Assembly: GCA_937981995.1 (NCBI GenBank)
Contig: CALJNC010000030.1
Coordinates: 1-49,933 of the forward strand
Source of the DNA: an uncultured Chitinophagaceae bacterium
GTDB taxonomy: Bacteria > Bacteroidota > Bacteroidia > Chitinophagales > Chitinophagaceae
DNA: 49,933 nucleotides
Reading direction: 5' to 3'
Shown one piece after another: positions 1-8,960 of this stretch. The position numbers were made by a program, and so were the translations under genes. The notes under the pieces are model-generated. The model saw only the letters and a list, made by a program, of their open reading frames with translations. It searched no databases and had not been told where the DNA came from. Positions within the stretch are counted from its first letter, which is position 1. Every line of letters begins with the position of its first letter.

Positions 1-1
1 A

Positions 2-121
2 TATAAAGGGACTAGCGTAGTAAACATGGATATTGAAAGCCTAGCGGTTGGACAGTACATGGTACGTTACCACAACGTAGAAGGAAACGAAACAGCAACT
101 ATTAAATTCACTAAAGATTAA
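2..121 (+). CDS. C-terminal end of a T9SS-sorted secreted protein (partial)
   Basis: The window opens inside a gene read in the frame starting at base 2. The last 39 residues end in ...ATIKFTKD and a TAA stop. The pattern (hydrophobic strand, then a LAVGQYMVRY segment, then a short basic/aromatic ending) is that of the last strands of a type A T9SS C-terminal sorting domain. It resembles the C-terminus of the protein at 5956-8253, which has NVGQYIVRY in the same place. Such domains direct export through the outer membrane by the type IX system. The rest of the protein is outside the window, so its function cannot be given. Confidence 0.75.
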   Translation, partial: YKGTSVVNMDIESLAVGQYMVRYHNVEGNETATIKFTKD

Positions 122-138
122 TAGCTGATTATATAATG

Positions 139-167
139 AAGACCTCCATTTATGGAGGTCTTTTTTT
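139..167 (+). terminator. Rho-independent terminator
   Basis: A perfect stem AAGACCTCC/GGAGGTCTT with an ATTTAT loop is followed by a run of seven T. It lies 17 bases after the stop of the truncated upstream gene. Confidence 0.85.
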
Positions 168-206
168 CTAAAAATATCAAAAATTAAAATATTTAAAAAA
201 TTGATT

Positions 207-3200
207 ATGAAAAAACTAAGCTTATTACTATTGACTCTTATGCTGTCAGTAGTAGGTGCGTACGCTCAGGTAGCTTACAATCCATTTACACAAAATATTC
301 ACTTTGAGCCAGAGCCTACAGTGTTCGGTTTCCAGTGTGGAACTACTCCAAATGTTGAGTTTACTATGGGTATGACAACTGCTCAAGATGCAACTCAATG
401 GCAAACTGATCCTTTAAAAGTAACAATTTGTATTACTGGATTTGTATTTGATGGAACTACTGCAGCTTCTGTTGTAAGTGGATCTTATTCTACTAATTTT
501 AATTGGGCCTTTGATCCTTTTGCTCCCAATTGTATAATTGGTACTCAAAATCAAACATTGCCTGGAACCGGTTCAAACCCATTGTTTCCAAATCCATTAT
601 CCTCTGGAGATATAAATTTGGCATTGGAAGTACCGATTACTTCGCCTACTTCAACAATATTGGCAGTTAATGTAAACTTGCAAGTGCCTGGCTACATGTC
701 TACCTTTAATTCTACTCCAGATGATAATGAGTCTACACAAACACAAACTTATTGTCCTTGTGATTCTTTAACTTCACCAGGTAGTGTTGCTGGCCCTCAG
801 GCTTTCTGTGTTGCAGGTAATCCTGCTGCATTTACTAGTGTTACTGCTCCAAGTGGTGGTACTGGTGGTGTAATTGAATATCAATGGCAAGTTTCAACTG
901 ATGGAGTTAATTGGATAGATATTCCTGGTGCTTTAATGCCAGTATATGATGCTTCTACAATTAATACTACAACTTACTATAGGAGAGGAGCAAAACGCTC
1001 TATATGTCCTAACTTTATATATACAAGTCCAATAGCTGTAACGGTAGAATCTTTAGTTGATGCCGGTACTGATGGAAGTACTACTGTATGTGAAAGTAAT
1101 ACGGCTAGTATTAGTTTAGCTACATTAATAACAGGAGAAGATGCAGGTGGAACTTGGGCTCGTACATCGGGTACAGGTGGAACGTTTAACGCAGCAGCTG
1201 GAACCTTTGTTCCTGCAGTTGGTGCAACCACTTCAACTTTCTCATACACTTTAACTGCTACAGCTCCTTGTCCTAATGATATGAGTGTTGCAACAGTAAA
1301 TATTCAAGCAGGTGTTGATGCTGGTGCCGATGGTAATACTACCGTTTGTGAAACTAGTGCAGCAACAGTTGATTTAACTACATTAATAACAGGAGAAGAT
1401 GCAGGTGGAACTTGGGCTCGTACATCGGGTACAGGTGGAATCTTTAATGCAGGTGCTGGAACTTATGTTCCTGCAGTTGGCGCAACTACTTCTACATTTA
1501 CATATACAGTAGCCGGAACGACTCCTTGTCCTAGTGATGTGAGTATTGCAACGGTGAATATTCAAGCAGGTGTTGATGCAGGTGCTGATGGTAGTACAAC
1601 AGTATGTGAGAGTAACTCAGCAATGATTACTTTAGCTACTTTAATTACAGGAGAAGATGCTGGTGGAACTTGGGCTCGTACAACGGGAACAGGTGGTACG
1701 TTTAATGCATCAGCTGGAACCTTTGTTCCTGCAGTTGGTGCAACTACTTCTACATTTACTTATACAGTAGCTGGAACGGCACCTTGTCCAAGTGACAATA
1801 GTGTTGCAACAGTAAATATTCAAGCAGGTGTTGATGCTGGTGCTGATGGTAATACTACCGTTTGTGAAACTAGTGCAGCAACGGTTGACTTAACTACATT
1901 AATAACAGGAGAAGATGCAGGTGGAACTTGGGCTCGTACATCGGGTACAGGTGGAATCTTTAATGCAGGTGCTGGAACTTATGTTCCTGCAATTGGAGCA
2001 ACTAATTCTACATTTACATATACAGTAGCAGGTACGGCTCCTTGTCCTAGTGATGTGAGTATTGCAACAGTAAATATTCAACCAGGTGTTGATGCAGGTG
2101 TTGATGGTAATACATTAGTATGTGAAAGCGATGCAACTAGTATAGATTTAACTACAATAATAACAGGAGAAGATGCAGGTGGAACTTGGGCTCGCACAAC
2201 GGGCACAGGAGGTACATTTAATGCAGCAGCTGGAACGTTTGTTCCTGCAGTTGGTGCAACTACTTCTACATTTACATACACAGTAGCTGGAATTGCACCA
2301 TGTCCAAGTGATAATAGTGTGGCGACAGTAAATATTCAAGCTGGTGTTGATGCTGGTGCAGATGGAACAACTACTGTATGTGATAATAGTACAGCAACAG
2401 TTGATTTAACTACATTAATTACAGGAGAAGATGCAGGTGGAACTTGGACTCGTACAACGGGTACAGGGGGAACATTTGATGCAGCAGCTGGAACTTTTGT
2501 TCCTGCAGTTGGCGCAACTACTTCTACATTTACATACACAGTTGCAGGAACAGCACCATGTCCAAGTGACAATAGTGTAGCAACTGTAGTAATGGACATT
2601 TGTACTATAATGATTACTGGTAATGTATATGAAGATAATAATGGTCCTACAAATGTTGATGGAACAGGAACAACTACCGCAACTCCAGTATACGCTAACT
2701 TGGTTGATCCTAGTGGCAATGTGGTTGATGTAGTTGCTGTAAACAGCAATGGTACGTATGGCTTTAATAATGTTGTAACTAATACAACGTATACGATGGT
2801 TCTTACGGCAGCGCCAGGAACAATTGGTAATCCTGCACCTACAGCTTCTTTACCTGCTGGTTGGGAAAATGTAAGTGAAGATTGTTGTGATAATATGGGT
2901 AATGACGGAACAACTGATGGTACAACTACAGTAGTAGTGGGTACAACAAATGTTCCTGAAGTAAACTTTGGTATCACTCAACCATTATCTGTTGGTAATC
3001 TTGTTTGGAATGATTTGAATCAAGATGGAGACTATGATGCAGGTGAGCCTTTAATTCAAGGTGCAACTGTAAATTTATATGAAGATGCTAATAATGATGG
3101 TACACCTGATGGTGCAGCTATTAATACAGCAACTACAACGGCAACTGGTGAGTATCGTTTTGATGATTTATTACCTGGTGATTATATTATTGGTGTAGTG

Positions 3201-5759
3201 CCTCCAACTCCAGCAGTTGGTCCTGCTTTTGAAAGCACTGAGGGCGCTGCTCAATCTTCTACTCCAAATGATGATGTAAATGATGATGACAATGGTACAA
3301 TTACTATTGGAACTGAAACATTCTCTGGAACTGTAGCCTTGGCTGCTGGTACTGAGCCAACAAATGATGATACGTACGCTGGTGTGCCAGACGCTAACTC
3401 TAACTTAAGTATTGATTTTGGATTCTTCCAACCAATTAAAATTGAGGGTAATGTTTACTCTGATCAAAATGGTGAAACGAATGTTGATGGAACACCTATT
3501 AACAATCCAAGTAATACTCCTTTATATGCAAACCTTGTTGATGCGGCAGGAAATGTAGTTGGTACTGATCCAATTAATCCTGATGGTACATATGAGTTTG
3601 ATGATGTAACTCCAAATACTACTTATACAGTGGTATTAAGCACTACTCAAGGAACAGTAGGAAATCCTGCACCTGCAGCAGACCTTCCATTTGGTTGGAA
3701 TAATGTAAGTGAGGATTGTTGTGATAATACAGGAAATGACGGAACAACTGATGGTACGGTAACTGTAATGGTTGGAACTACCGATGTTGATGAAGCTAAC
3801 TTTGGTATCACTGAGCCATTATCACTTGGTAATACGGTTTGGAATGATGTAGATCAAAATGGTACACAAGATCCTGGTGAAACGGGACTTGCAGGTGCAA
3901 CTGTAAACTTATACGAAGATGCTAATAATGATGGAACACCTGATGGTGCGGCTATTCAAACAGCAACTACTACTGCAAGTGGATTGTACTTATTTGATGA
4001 TTTATTACCAGGTTCATATGTTGTAGGAGTAACGCCTGCTGCTCCAGCTTCTGGTTTACCATTTGTAAGCTCTGACGGGCCAGGTGAGGAAGCAAATCCT
4101 AACTCTGATGGAGATAAAAATGACAATGGTATTACAACTACTGCTGGCGAAACGTTTAGTGGAACAGTAGCATTAGCAATTGGAACTGAGCCAACGGGTG
4201 AAACTCCAAGTAATGATAATACAAAGCCTGATGCAAACAATAACTTGACGGTTGACTTTGGTTTCTACCAGCCAATCGTAATTGAGGGTAATGTATTTAA
4301 TGATCAAGATGGTCCAACAAATGTTGATGGAACACCGATTAATAATCCAAGCAATACTCCTTTATATGTAAACTTAGTTGATCCTTCAGGAAATGTAGTA
4401 GCGGTTGATACAGTTGACCCGAACGGAGAATTTAACTTTGATGATGTTGAGCCAAATACTACTTACACAATTACTTTAGGTGACATGCCTGGAACGGTTG
4501 GTAATCCGGCGCCTACACCAAGCTTACCTGCTGGTTGGGATAATGTTGGTGAAGATTGTTGTGATAACCTAGGTAATGATGGTACACCAGATGGTGTCTT
4601 AACAGTAACAGTTGGTACAACTGATCTAGATGAGGCTAATTTTGGAATTGCTGAGCCATTATCTATTGGTAACCAAGTATGGATTGATGATAACAAGAAT
4701 GGTGTTTTAGATATGGGTGAATTGCCATTATCAGGTGCTGTAGTTAATTTATATGAAGATGTAAATAATGATGGAACTCCTGATGGAGCTGCAGTAGCTA
4801 CTATTACTACAGGAACTGATGGTCTTTATAAGTTTGAAGATTTACAAGGTGGTAAGTATATCGTAGGTGTAACACCTCCATCGGTTATGGGTGGTTCTTA
4901 TACTAGTTCTTCAACTGGTGAGGAAGCAAATCCAAACTTAGATGTAGATTTAAATGATAATGGTGTAACACTAATTGGTACGGAAAGCAGAAGTGGAACA
5001 GTAATGTTGATGTCTGGTGCCGAGCCAACAGGAGAAACTCCTAACAACACACCAACTATCACTGATAACAATAGTAATTTAACGGTTGACTTTGGATTCT
5101 TTGTTTGTCCAAATAACTTTACGTTCCCAGACGTTCCGTTGTGTGCTAATACTACAGTTGACTTGACTTCTTATGAGCCAAGCGATTATACAGGTGGTAA
5201 TTGGACTATAAATAATGCAGCAGTAGCTACCCCAACGGCAGCCTCAGCAGCAGGAACGTATACTTATACTTACACTGATGGAGATTGTATAGCTTCTGGA
5301 GATTTGGATATTTTTGTAAATATTCCTGATTACACTCCAACTATTCAAATTGCTCCGAGTGCAATTACTGGTGTAAGTCAAGTTCGTGTAATTCTTACAA
5401 TTAGCGAAATCCTTGATTTCGAAGCATGTTCTGATTTATATATTTTAGTACCTAAGTTATTACCAAGGTTCCAATTTGTATATGATACTACTGCAACTAT
5501 TATAGGAGGTATATTAGTTAACAATGCTGATTGGAAGTACTATCCTTCAGTTAATCCTAACTATTATATATGGCAGTATACTGGTACGGGAGGCACTTTC
5601 CCTGGATTTAGCTCTAGTAAGCTAGGATATATAGGAACGTATGATCCAAACAATACTGATGGGCAATCTACATTTAGTGTACAGATTTTCCAAGGTAGTG
5701 GTGGTGAAACAAATCAAGCGAATAACACAGATTCTGATTTACTGGTGTATTTCAGATAA
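207..5759 (+). CDS. Giant secreted repeat protein with SdrD/B-like modules
   Basis: A 1,850-residue surface or extracellular protein. I start it at the ATG at 207 rather than the in-frame TTG at 201, because that gives a clean signal peptide (MKKLSLLLLTLMLSVVGAYA, cut before Q). Order of parts: a unique N-terminal region to about residue 195; an Ig/PKD-like region with YQWQVSTDGVNW; six 86-residue repeats (about residues 284-795) containing the motif TLITGEDAGGTW; three composite modules (about 805-1632), each pairing a GNVY.D.NG.TNVDG unit with an SdrD/B-like unit (GN.VWND..QNG, then DANNDGTPDG, a likely calcium loop); and a unique roughly 215-residue C-terminus. SdrD/B-like modules usually act as stalks of adhesins. 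No PNP-type T9SS sorting signature is visible at the C-terminus, so the export route is uncertain. No catalytic motif is seen; a structural or adhesive role is inferred. Confidence 0.9.
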   Translation: MKKLSLLLLTLMLSVVGAYAQVAYNPFTQNIHFEPEPTVFGFQCGTTPNVEFTMGMTTAQDATQWQTDPLKVTICITGFVFDGTTAASVVSGSYSTNFNWAFDPFAPNCIIGTQNQTLPGTGSNPLFPNPLSSGDINLALEVPITSPTSTILAVNVNLQVPGYMSTFNSTPDDNESTQTQTYCPCDSLTSPGSVAGPQAFCVAGNPAAFTSVTAPSGGTGGVIEYQWQVSTDGVNWIDIPGALMPVYDASTINTTTYYRRGAKRSICPNFIYTSPIAVTVESLVDAGTDGSTTVCESNTASISLATLITGEDAGGTWARTSGTGGTFNAAAGTFVPAVGATTSTFSYTLTATAPCPNDMSVATVNIQAGVDAGADGNTTVCETSAATVDLTTLITGEDAGGTWARTSGTGGIFNAGAGTYVPAVGATTSTFTYTVAGTTPCPSDVSIATVNIQAGVDAGADGSTTVCESNSAMITLATLITGEDAGGTWARTTGTGGTFNASAGTFVPAVGATTSTFTYTVAGTAPCPSDNSVATVNIQAGVDAGADGNTTVCETSAATVDLTTLITGEDAGGTWARTSGTGGIFNAGAGTYVPAIGATNSTFTYTVAGTAPCPSDVSIATVNIQPGVDAGVDGNTLVCESDATSIDLTTIITGEDAGGTWARTTGTGGTFNAAAGTFVPAVGATTSTFTYTVAGIAPCPSDNSVATVNIQAGVDAGADGTTTVCDNSTATVDLTTLITGEDAGGTWTRTTGTGGTFDAAAGTFVPAVGATTSTFTYTVAGTAPCPSDNSVATVVMDICTIMITGNVYEDNNGPTNVDGTGTTTATPVYANLVDPSGNVVDVVAVNSNGTYGFNNVVTNTTYTMVLTAAPGTIGNPAPTASLPAGWENVSEDCCDNMGNDGTTDGTTTVVVGTTNVPEVNFGITQPLSVGNLVWNDLNQDGDYDAGEPLIQGATVNLYEDANNDGTPDGAAINTATTTATGEYRFDDLLPGDYIIGVVPPTPAVGPAFESTEGAAQSSTPNDDVNDDDNGTITIGTETFSGTVALAAGTEPTNDDTYAGVPDANSNLSIDFGFFQPIKIEGNVYSDQNGETNVDGTPINNPSNTPLYANLVDAAGNVVGTDPINPDGTYEFDDVTPNTTYTVVLSTTQGTVGNPAPAADLPFGWNNVSEDCCDNTGNDGTTDGTVTVMVGTTDVDEANFGITEPLSLGNTVWNDVDQNGTQDPGETGLAGATVNLYEDANNDGTPDGAAIQTATTTASGLYLFDDLLPGSYVVGVTPAAPASGLPFVSSDGPGEEANPNSDGDKNDNGITTTAGETFSGTVALAIGTEPTGETPSNDNTKPDANNNLTVDFGFYQPIVIEGNVFNDQDGPTNVDGTPINNPSNTPLYVNLVDPSGNVVAVDTVDPNGEFNFDDVEPNTTYTITLGDMPGTVGNPAPTPSLPAGWDNVGEDCCDNLGNDGTPDGVLTVTVGTTDLDEANFGIAEPLSIGNQVWIDDNKNGVLDMGELPLSGAVVNLYEDVNNDGTPDGAAVATITTGTDGLYKFEDLQGGKYIVGVTPPSVMGGSYTSSSTGEEANPNLDVDLNDNGVTLIGTESRSGTVMLMSGAEPTGETPNNTPTITDNNSNLTVDFGFFVCPNNFTFPDVPLCANTTVDLTSYEPSDYTGGNWTINNAAVATPTAASAAGTYTYTYTDGDCIASGDLDIFVNIPDYTPTIQIAPSAITGVSQVRVILTISEILDFEACSDLYILVPKLLPRFQFVYDTTATIIGGILVNNADWKYYPSVNPNYYIWQYTGTGGTFPGFSSSKLGYIGTYDPNNTDGQSTFSVQIFQGSGGETNQANNTDSDLLVYFR
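1056..2588 (+). repeat. Six in-frame 258-bp tandem repeats
   Basis: Unit starts at 1056, 1314, 1572, 1830, 2088 and 2346 are exactly 258 bp apart (86 codons). Each unit begins with VDAG.DG and carries a conserved cysteine pair (VCE/D... and PCPSD/PCPND). Units 2 and 4 are almost identical at DNA level over long stretches (both ETSAATVDLTTL). Units 1 and 3 share STTVCESN. This suggests a two-unit block was duplicated. Confidence 0.93.
2619..5103 (+). repeat. Three composite SdrD/B-like repeats of about 830 bp
   Basis: The GNVY/GNVF motif recurs at 2619, 3447 and 4287, a period of 828 and 840 bp. Each module contains an EDCCDN..GNDGT.DG segment, an NFGI transition, an SdrD/B-like domain with a DxNxDGxxDG loop, and a closing DFGF segment. 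This is a long rod-like array inside the gene at 207-5759. Confidence 0.9.
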
Positions 5760-5787
5760 ATAGATAGTTTTTTGTATTATGAATCAG

Positions 5788-5815
5788 GGGAGAGGCGCAA
5801 GTCTCTCCCTTTTTT
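5788..5815 (+). terminator. Rho-independent terminator
   Basis: Stem GGGAGAGGC/GTCTCTCCC (one G-T pair), GCAA tetraloop, then six T. It ends the transcript of the giant repeat protein. Confidence 0.85.
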
Positions 5816-5955
5816 GTGTTTACACTATATAGCTCTGTAAAACAGTGTTTTAGGTATATATTATTGGTATTTAGTATAAATCATTGATTATTAGTGTATA
5901 ACATAGTGTATTGGCACGCATTTTGTATTGTATAATTTATAATAATTTATACGTT

Positions 5956-8253
5956 ATGAAAAACTACTACTATAAAACACTGATAATTATACTTTTAATA
6001 GCGGCTAGCTTTGGAGCAAATGCCCAAAGTACTCCTACCGATCTGGTATTCCAGATTAAAGTATCTACTGACATTCAAAATAATCAAATCAGCTTAAGCT
6101 GGAATAAACTTGTAAATGTTACTGGTTATAAGGTGTATCGAAAAATTAAGGGAGCTAGTAATTTTACTTTTATTACCAATAAATTATATAATGACAACTT
6201 TTTTATAGACAATAACGTTCCTGCAGGTGTAGCATACGAGTATGCTATTTATGCATCGCATACAAATGATATTTCGGGTTATGTATGTGCAGGTATGAAT
6301 ATTGATGTTAAGCATAGCCAAGGCAATGTATTATTAGTGATTGATAGCAATTATATAGTTCCTGCTAGTAATGAAATAGAGCTTTTTAAAAGAGATTTGA
6401 TTAAAGATGGTTGGAAAGTACTTGTTCAATATGCAGGCAGGGGAGAGGATCCTTCTGTTGTAAAGAATCGTATTTCAAGCTGCAATTCAGCTTCTAGTAT
6501 TGAAGGGGTTATATTACTTGGTCATATTCCTGTACCATATAGTGGAAATATAGCACCGGATGCACACTCTGACCATATTGGTGCATGGCCTGCAGATATT
6601 TACTATGGTGATATGTGCGCAAGTGTAAATAATATGTGGCACGATGCTGTTCTTGTAAATACAAGTGCTTCAAGTATCAGAAATCACAATGTGGTAGGAG
6701 ATGGTAAATATGATATTAGTTCAATTGCTAGTTCTACTAGTACTAAAATTTTTGTTGGTCGTATTGATGTATCTAACATGAGCACGATTAGCACTGACGA
6801 TGTAGCTTTATTTAAGCAATATATTAATAAGAATCATGCTTATAAATCTTCTACTAAGAAGTTTAAAATGCAGGGTTTAATTGATGACAATTTCGGTTAT
6901 TTCTATGGTGAAGCCTTTGCTCAAAATGGTTGGAGAAACCTAAGTTCATTAGTTGGTCCGGATAATGTAGTAGAAGGCGATTACATGACGGATATGAAAA
7001 ACGATAGCTACTTATGGAGCTATGCTTGTGGTGGCGGTTGGAATACTGGGGCTACTGGTGTTGGAACCACACAATCTTTTAAGAGTAATCAAATAGAAAG
7101 TGTATTTACTATGCTTTACGGTAGTTATTTTGGAGACTGGGATGTGAGTAATAATTTTTTAAGAGCGCCGATAGCTTCTCCTTCTAGTACCCTTGTTTCT
7201 TTTTGGGCTGGTCGTCCTAACTGGTTTATGCATAATATGTCTTTAGGTGAGCCAATTGGTTATAGCTTTTTAAACACAGTTGATAATGTAAATTCTTACT
7301 TTCCTAAGGGCTATGCTAACGCTCAAATCCACCAATCTATACAAGGTGACCCAACGCTAAAAATGTATATGTATGAGGCTCCTACAGGCTTAGAAGCTTT
7401 TGAAACAAGCAATGGTAACAATGTAAAGTTACAGTGGCAAGCTTCTGTAGATCAAGATGTTGTAGGATATTATATCTATCGTGCTTCTAATGTAAACGGA
7501 GATTTTCAGCTATTAAACAATAACCCTGTTACAACTTTAGAGTTTGTAGATACAAATCCTATACCTTCAAGTAATAGTTTAGCTAGTGCTGCCTATATGG
7601 TTAGAGCTGTAAAGCTTGAGCAAACGGAAACGGGTTCTTTTTATAATTTAAGCCCAGGTGAAATTACGGAAGGTTTTTCAACAAATGCACCTTTGCCTGT
7701 AACGGTAAGCGATTTTGCTGGAATACAAACAGGAGAGACAAACACTTTATTTTGGGAAGTTCAAAAAGAAGAAAATATCAATTTCTACGAAATTGAGAAA
7801 AGTGCTGACTTAGCTAGCTTTGCTAGTATGTGTCAAGTAGCTGCAGTAGCTGATGAAGGTGGAGCGCATGATTATGAATTAGTTGATGAAGCACCAGCTT
7901 TAGATAACTATTATCGCTTAAAGATTGTAGACTACAATGGAAATATTACATATCATAACAAAGTAGTACGTATCAAAAGAGAGGTAAAACAAGTAACACA
8001 AGCTACCATTTTCCCAAACCCTGCCGTAAGTGCAATAAACTTGCAGATACCAGATTTAGTGGAAGGAGATGACTTGACCGTACTTATTTATGATATGAGA
8101 GGTAGAGCGGTACTTAGTACTAAAATTATTCAGGCTCAAGATCAAAACATTAAGCTAGATATAAACAAACTAAACGTAGGGCAATACATTGTACGTTATG
8201 TAAATGAAACAAGCCGAGCAGTAAATAGTTTGAAGTTTATTAAAATTAATTAA
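5956..8253 (+). CDS. T9SS-sorted protein, possible gingipain (C25)-like core
   Basis: 765 residues from the ATG at 5956. The longer reading from the TTG at 5911 would place 15 residues before a good signal peptide (MKNYYYKTLIIILLIAASFG, ANAQ cleavage). Order: fibronectin type III-like domain (about 27-105, with SWNKLVNVTGYKVYRK); a central domain (about 120-475) with VLLVIDSNYI, ILLGHIPVPY, DAHSDHIGAWPADIYYGD, SYACGGG (Cys358) and QGDPTLKMY; a second Fn3-like region (about 478-570); and a type A T9SS sorting domain (ATIFPNPAVSAINLQI to the end). The alpha/beta core with a late Cys and the GDPTL ending resembles peptidase family C25, but I cannot identify a secure His-Cys dyad, so protease activity is a hypothesis. 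Export through T9SS is well supported. Confidence 0.85.
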   Translation: MKNYYYKTLIIILLIAASFGANAQSTPTDLVFQIKVSTDIQNNQISLSWNKLVNVTGYKVYRKIKGASNFTFITNKLYNDNFFIDNNVPAGVAYEYAIYASHTNDISGYVCAGMNIDVKHSQGNVLLVIDSNYIVPASNEIELFKRDLIKDGWKVLVQYAGRGEDPSVVKNRISSCNSASSIEGVILLGHIPVPYSGNIAPDAHSDHIGAWPADIYYGDMCASVNNMWHDAVLVNTSASSIRNHNVVGDGKYDISSIASSTSTKIFVGRIDVSNMSTISTDDVALFKQYINKNHAYKSSTKKFKMQGLIDDNFGYFYGEAFAQNGWRNLSSLVGPDNVVEGDYMTDMKNDSYLWSYACGGGWNTGATGVGTTQSFKSNQIESVFTMLYGSYFGDWDVSNNFLRAPIASPSSTLVSFWAGRPNWFMHNMSLGEPIGYSFLNTVDNVNSYFPKGYANAQIHQSIQGDPTLKMYMYEAPTGLEAFETSNGNNVKLQWQASVDQDVVGYYIYRASNVNGDFQLLNNNPVTTLEFVDTNPIPSSNSLASAAYMVRAVKLEQTETGSFYNLSPGEITEGFSTNAPLPVTVSDFAGIQTGETNTLFWEVQKEENINFYEIEKSADLASFASMCQVAAVADEGGAHDYELVDEAPALDNYYRLKIVDYNGNITYHNKVVRIKREVKQVTQATIFPNPAVSAINLQIPDLVEGDDLTVLIYDMRGRAVLSTKIIQAQDQNIKLDINKLNVGQYIVRYVNETSRAVNSLKFIKIN

Positions 8254-8275
8254 ATAGAATAATCAACCTATAAAA

Positions 8276-8302
8276 AAAGCCCCACGCATTGCGTGGGGCT
8301 TT
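8276..8302. terminator. Bidirectional terminator between convergent genes
   Basis: A 12-bp stem AAAGCCCCACGC/GCGTGGGGCTTT with a three-base loop is flanked by A on the left and T on the right. It can serve both the gene ending at 8253 (+) and the one ending at 8320 (-). Confidence 0.8.
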
Positions 8303-8319
8303 ACTTTTATTAGAGGGTT

Positions 8320-8868
8320 TTATCTTCCACTTCTACCGCCGTTTCTGTTTCCTCCGTTTCCATTACCATTACGGTTTCCTCTATTTCCACCTTGGTTATA
8401 ACGGTTTCCTCTGTTACCACCCTGGTTGTAACGGTTTCCTCTGTTACCACCTTGGTTGTAACGGTTTCCTCTGTTACCACCTTGGTTATAACGTCCGCCT
8501 CTGCCGTGTCCGCCTCTATAGATACCATTGCCTCTAGGGATATTATAAAACCTTCCGTTTCTAAAGCTTGAGCCAAACATGCCACAACCTCTATGGTTAC
8601 ATCTTACTGCGGCTCTTCCACATCGTCCTCCGTTCCAAATATTTCTCATATGAAAACACATTTGGTCTCCTATCCAGGAGTTGTATCCCCATCCATTTCC
8701 ACATTGGTTATAGTTATTATGCCATACCACTGTACGATTTCCAAATTGATTAAACACATGTTTGTGTGATCCTCGTTCTCCGCATCCGTTCTGCGCTTCA
8801 GCTACTGTGCTGAAAGTTAATATGCCTACAAAGGCCATAATTGCTGTAAGTAAAATTCTTTTTTTCAT
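8320..8868 (-). CDS. Small secreted Gly/Asn/Arg-repeat protein
   Basis: 182 residues starting at the ATG at 8868, with signal peptide MKKRILLTAIMAFVGILTF..AEAQ. The mature N-terminal half holds six cysteines (NGCGERG, NQCGNG, QMCFHM, GRCGRAAVRC, HRGC) and several Trp and His residues. The C-terminal half is a low-complexity array of the ten-residue unit RYNQGGNRGN (four copies) followed by NGNGNGGNRNGGRSGR. No enzymatic domain is recognised. The tail is basic and disordered, like known RNA-, polyanion- or surface-binding tails, but its role is unknown. It converges with the T9SS gene at 5956-8253 and lies downstream of infC, separated by a hairpin. There is no T9SS sorting domain. Confidence 0.8.
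   Translation of the reverse strand: MKKRILLTAIMAFVGILTFSTVAEAQNGCGERGSHKHVFNQFGNRTVVWHNNYNQCGNGWGYNSWIGDQMCFHMRNIWNGGRCGRAAVRCNHRGCGMFGSSFRNGRFYNIPRGNGIYRGGHGRGGRYNQGGNRGNRYNQGGNRGNRYNQGGNRGNRYNQGGNRGNRNGNGNGGNRNGGRSGR
8371..8490 (-). repeat. Four 30-bp tandem repeats (RYNQGGNRGN coding)
   Basis: Units at 8371, 8401, 8431 and 8461, each 30 bp, nearly identical (two central units differ by one base). In-frame ten-codon units of the gene at 8320-8868. Copy number is likely to vary between strains. Confidence 0.9.
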
Positions 8869-8960
8869 CTTTCTACGTTTTTGTTATTTGTTTTTTTGAC
8901 ACCGTATTGATATCAATAGTTTAACTCTTAATCAGAGATTAACAAATAGCATAAAGCAGA

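Noticed and set aside
201-206. TTG start for the giant repeat protein
   Set aside because: It adds two residues before a standard MKK signal peptide; the ATG at 207 is the more natural start.
2336-2977. A 213-residue open frame on the minus strand inside the giant repeat gene
   Set aside because: It is the antisense shadow of repeated Thr/Val/Gly codons. It has no initiation context and its composition simply mirrors the repeats.
261-5759. Possible retron, diversity-generating element or toxin delivery role for the repeat region
   Set aside because: No reverse transcriptase, template repeat, polymorphic toxin domain or delivery marker is present.
5839-5851. Short palindrome AAAACAGTGTTTT between two secreted-protein genes
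   Set aside because: Only 13 bases and low complexity; no link to a known operator and no second copy noted.
5911-5955. TTG start giving 15 extra residues to the C25-like protein
   Set aside because: It would push the signal peptide inward, and the region is AT-rich promoter-like DNA.
8371-8490. Regular 30-bp repeats that might suggest a CRISPR array
   Set aside because: The units are directly adjacent with no spacers and are in-frame codon repeats. No cas genes are present.
8289-8537. An open frame on the plus strand with a GFLCYHLGYN-like repeat
   Set aside because: It is the complement of the RYNQGG repeats of the minus-strand secreted protein, which has a proper signal peptide and stop. 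The repeat appearance is inherited.
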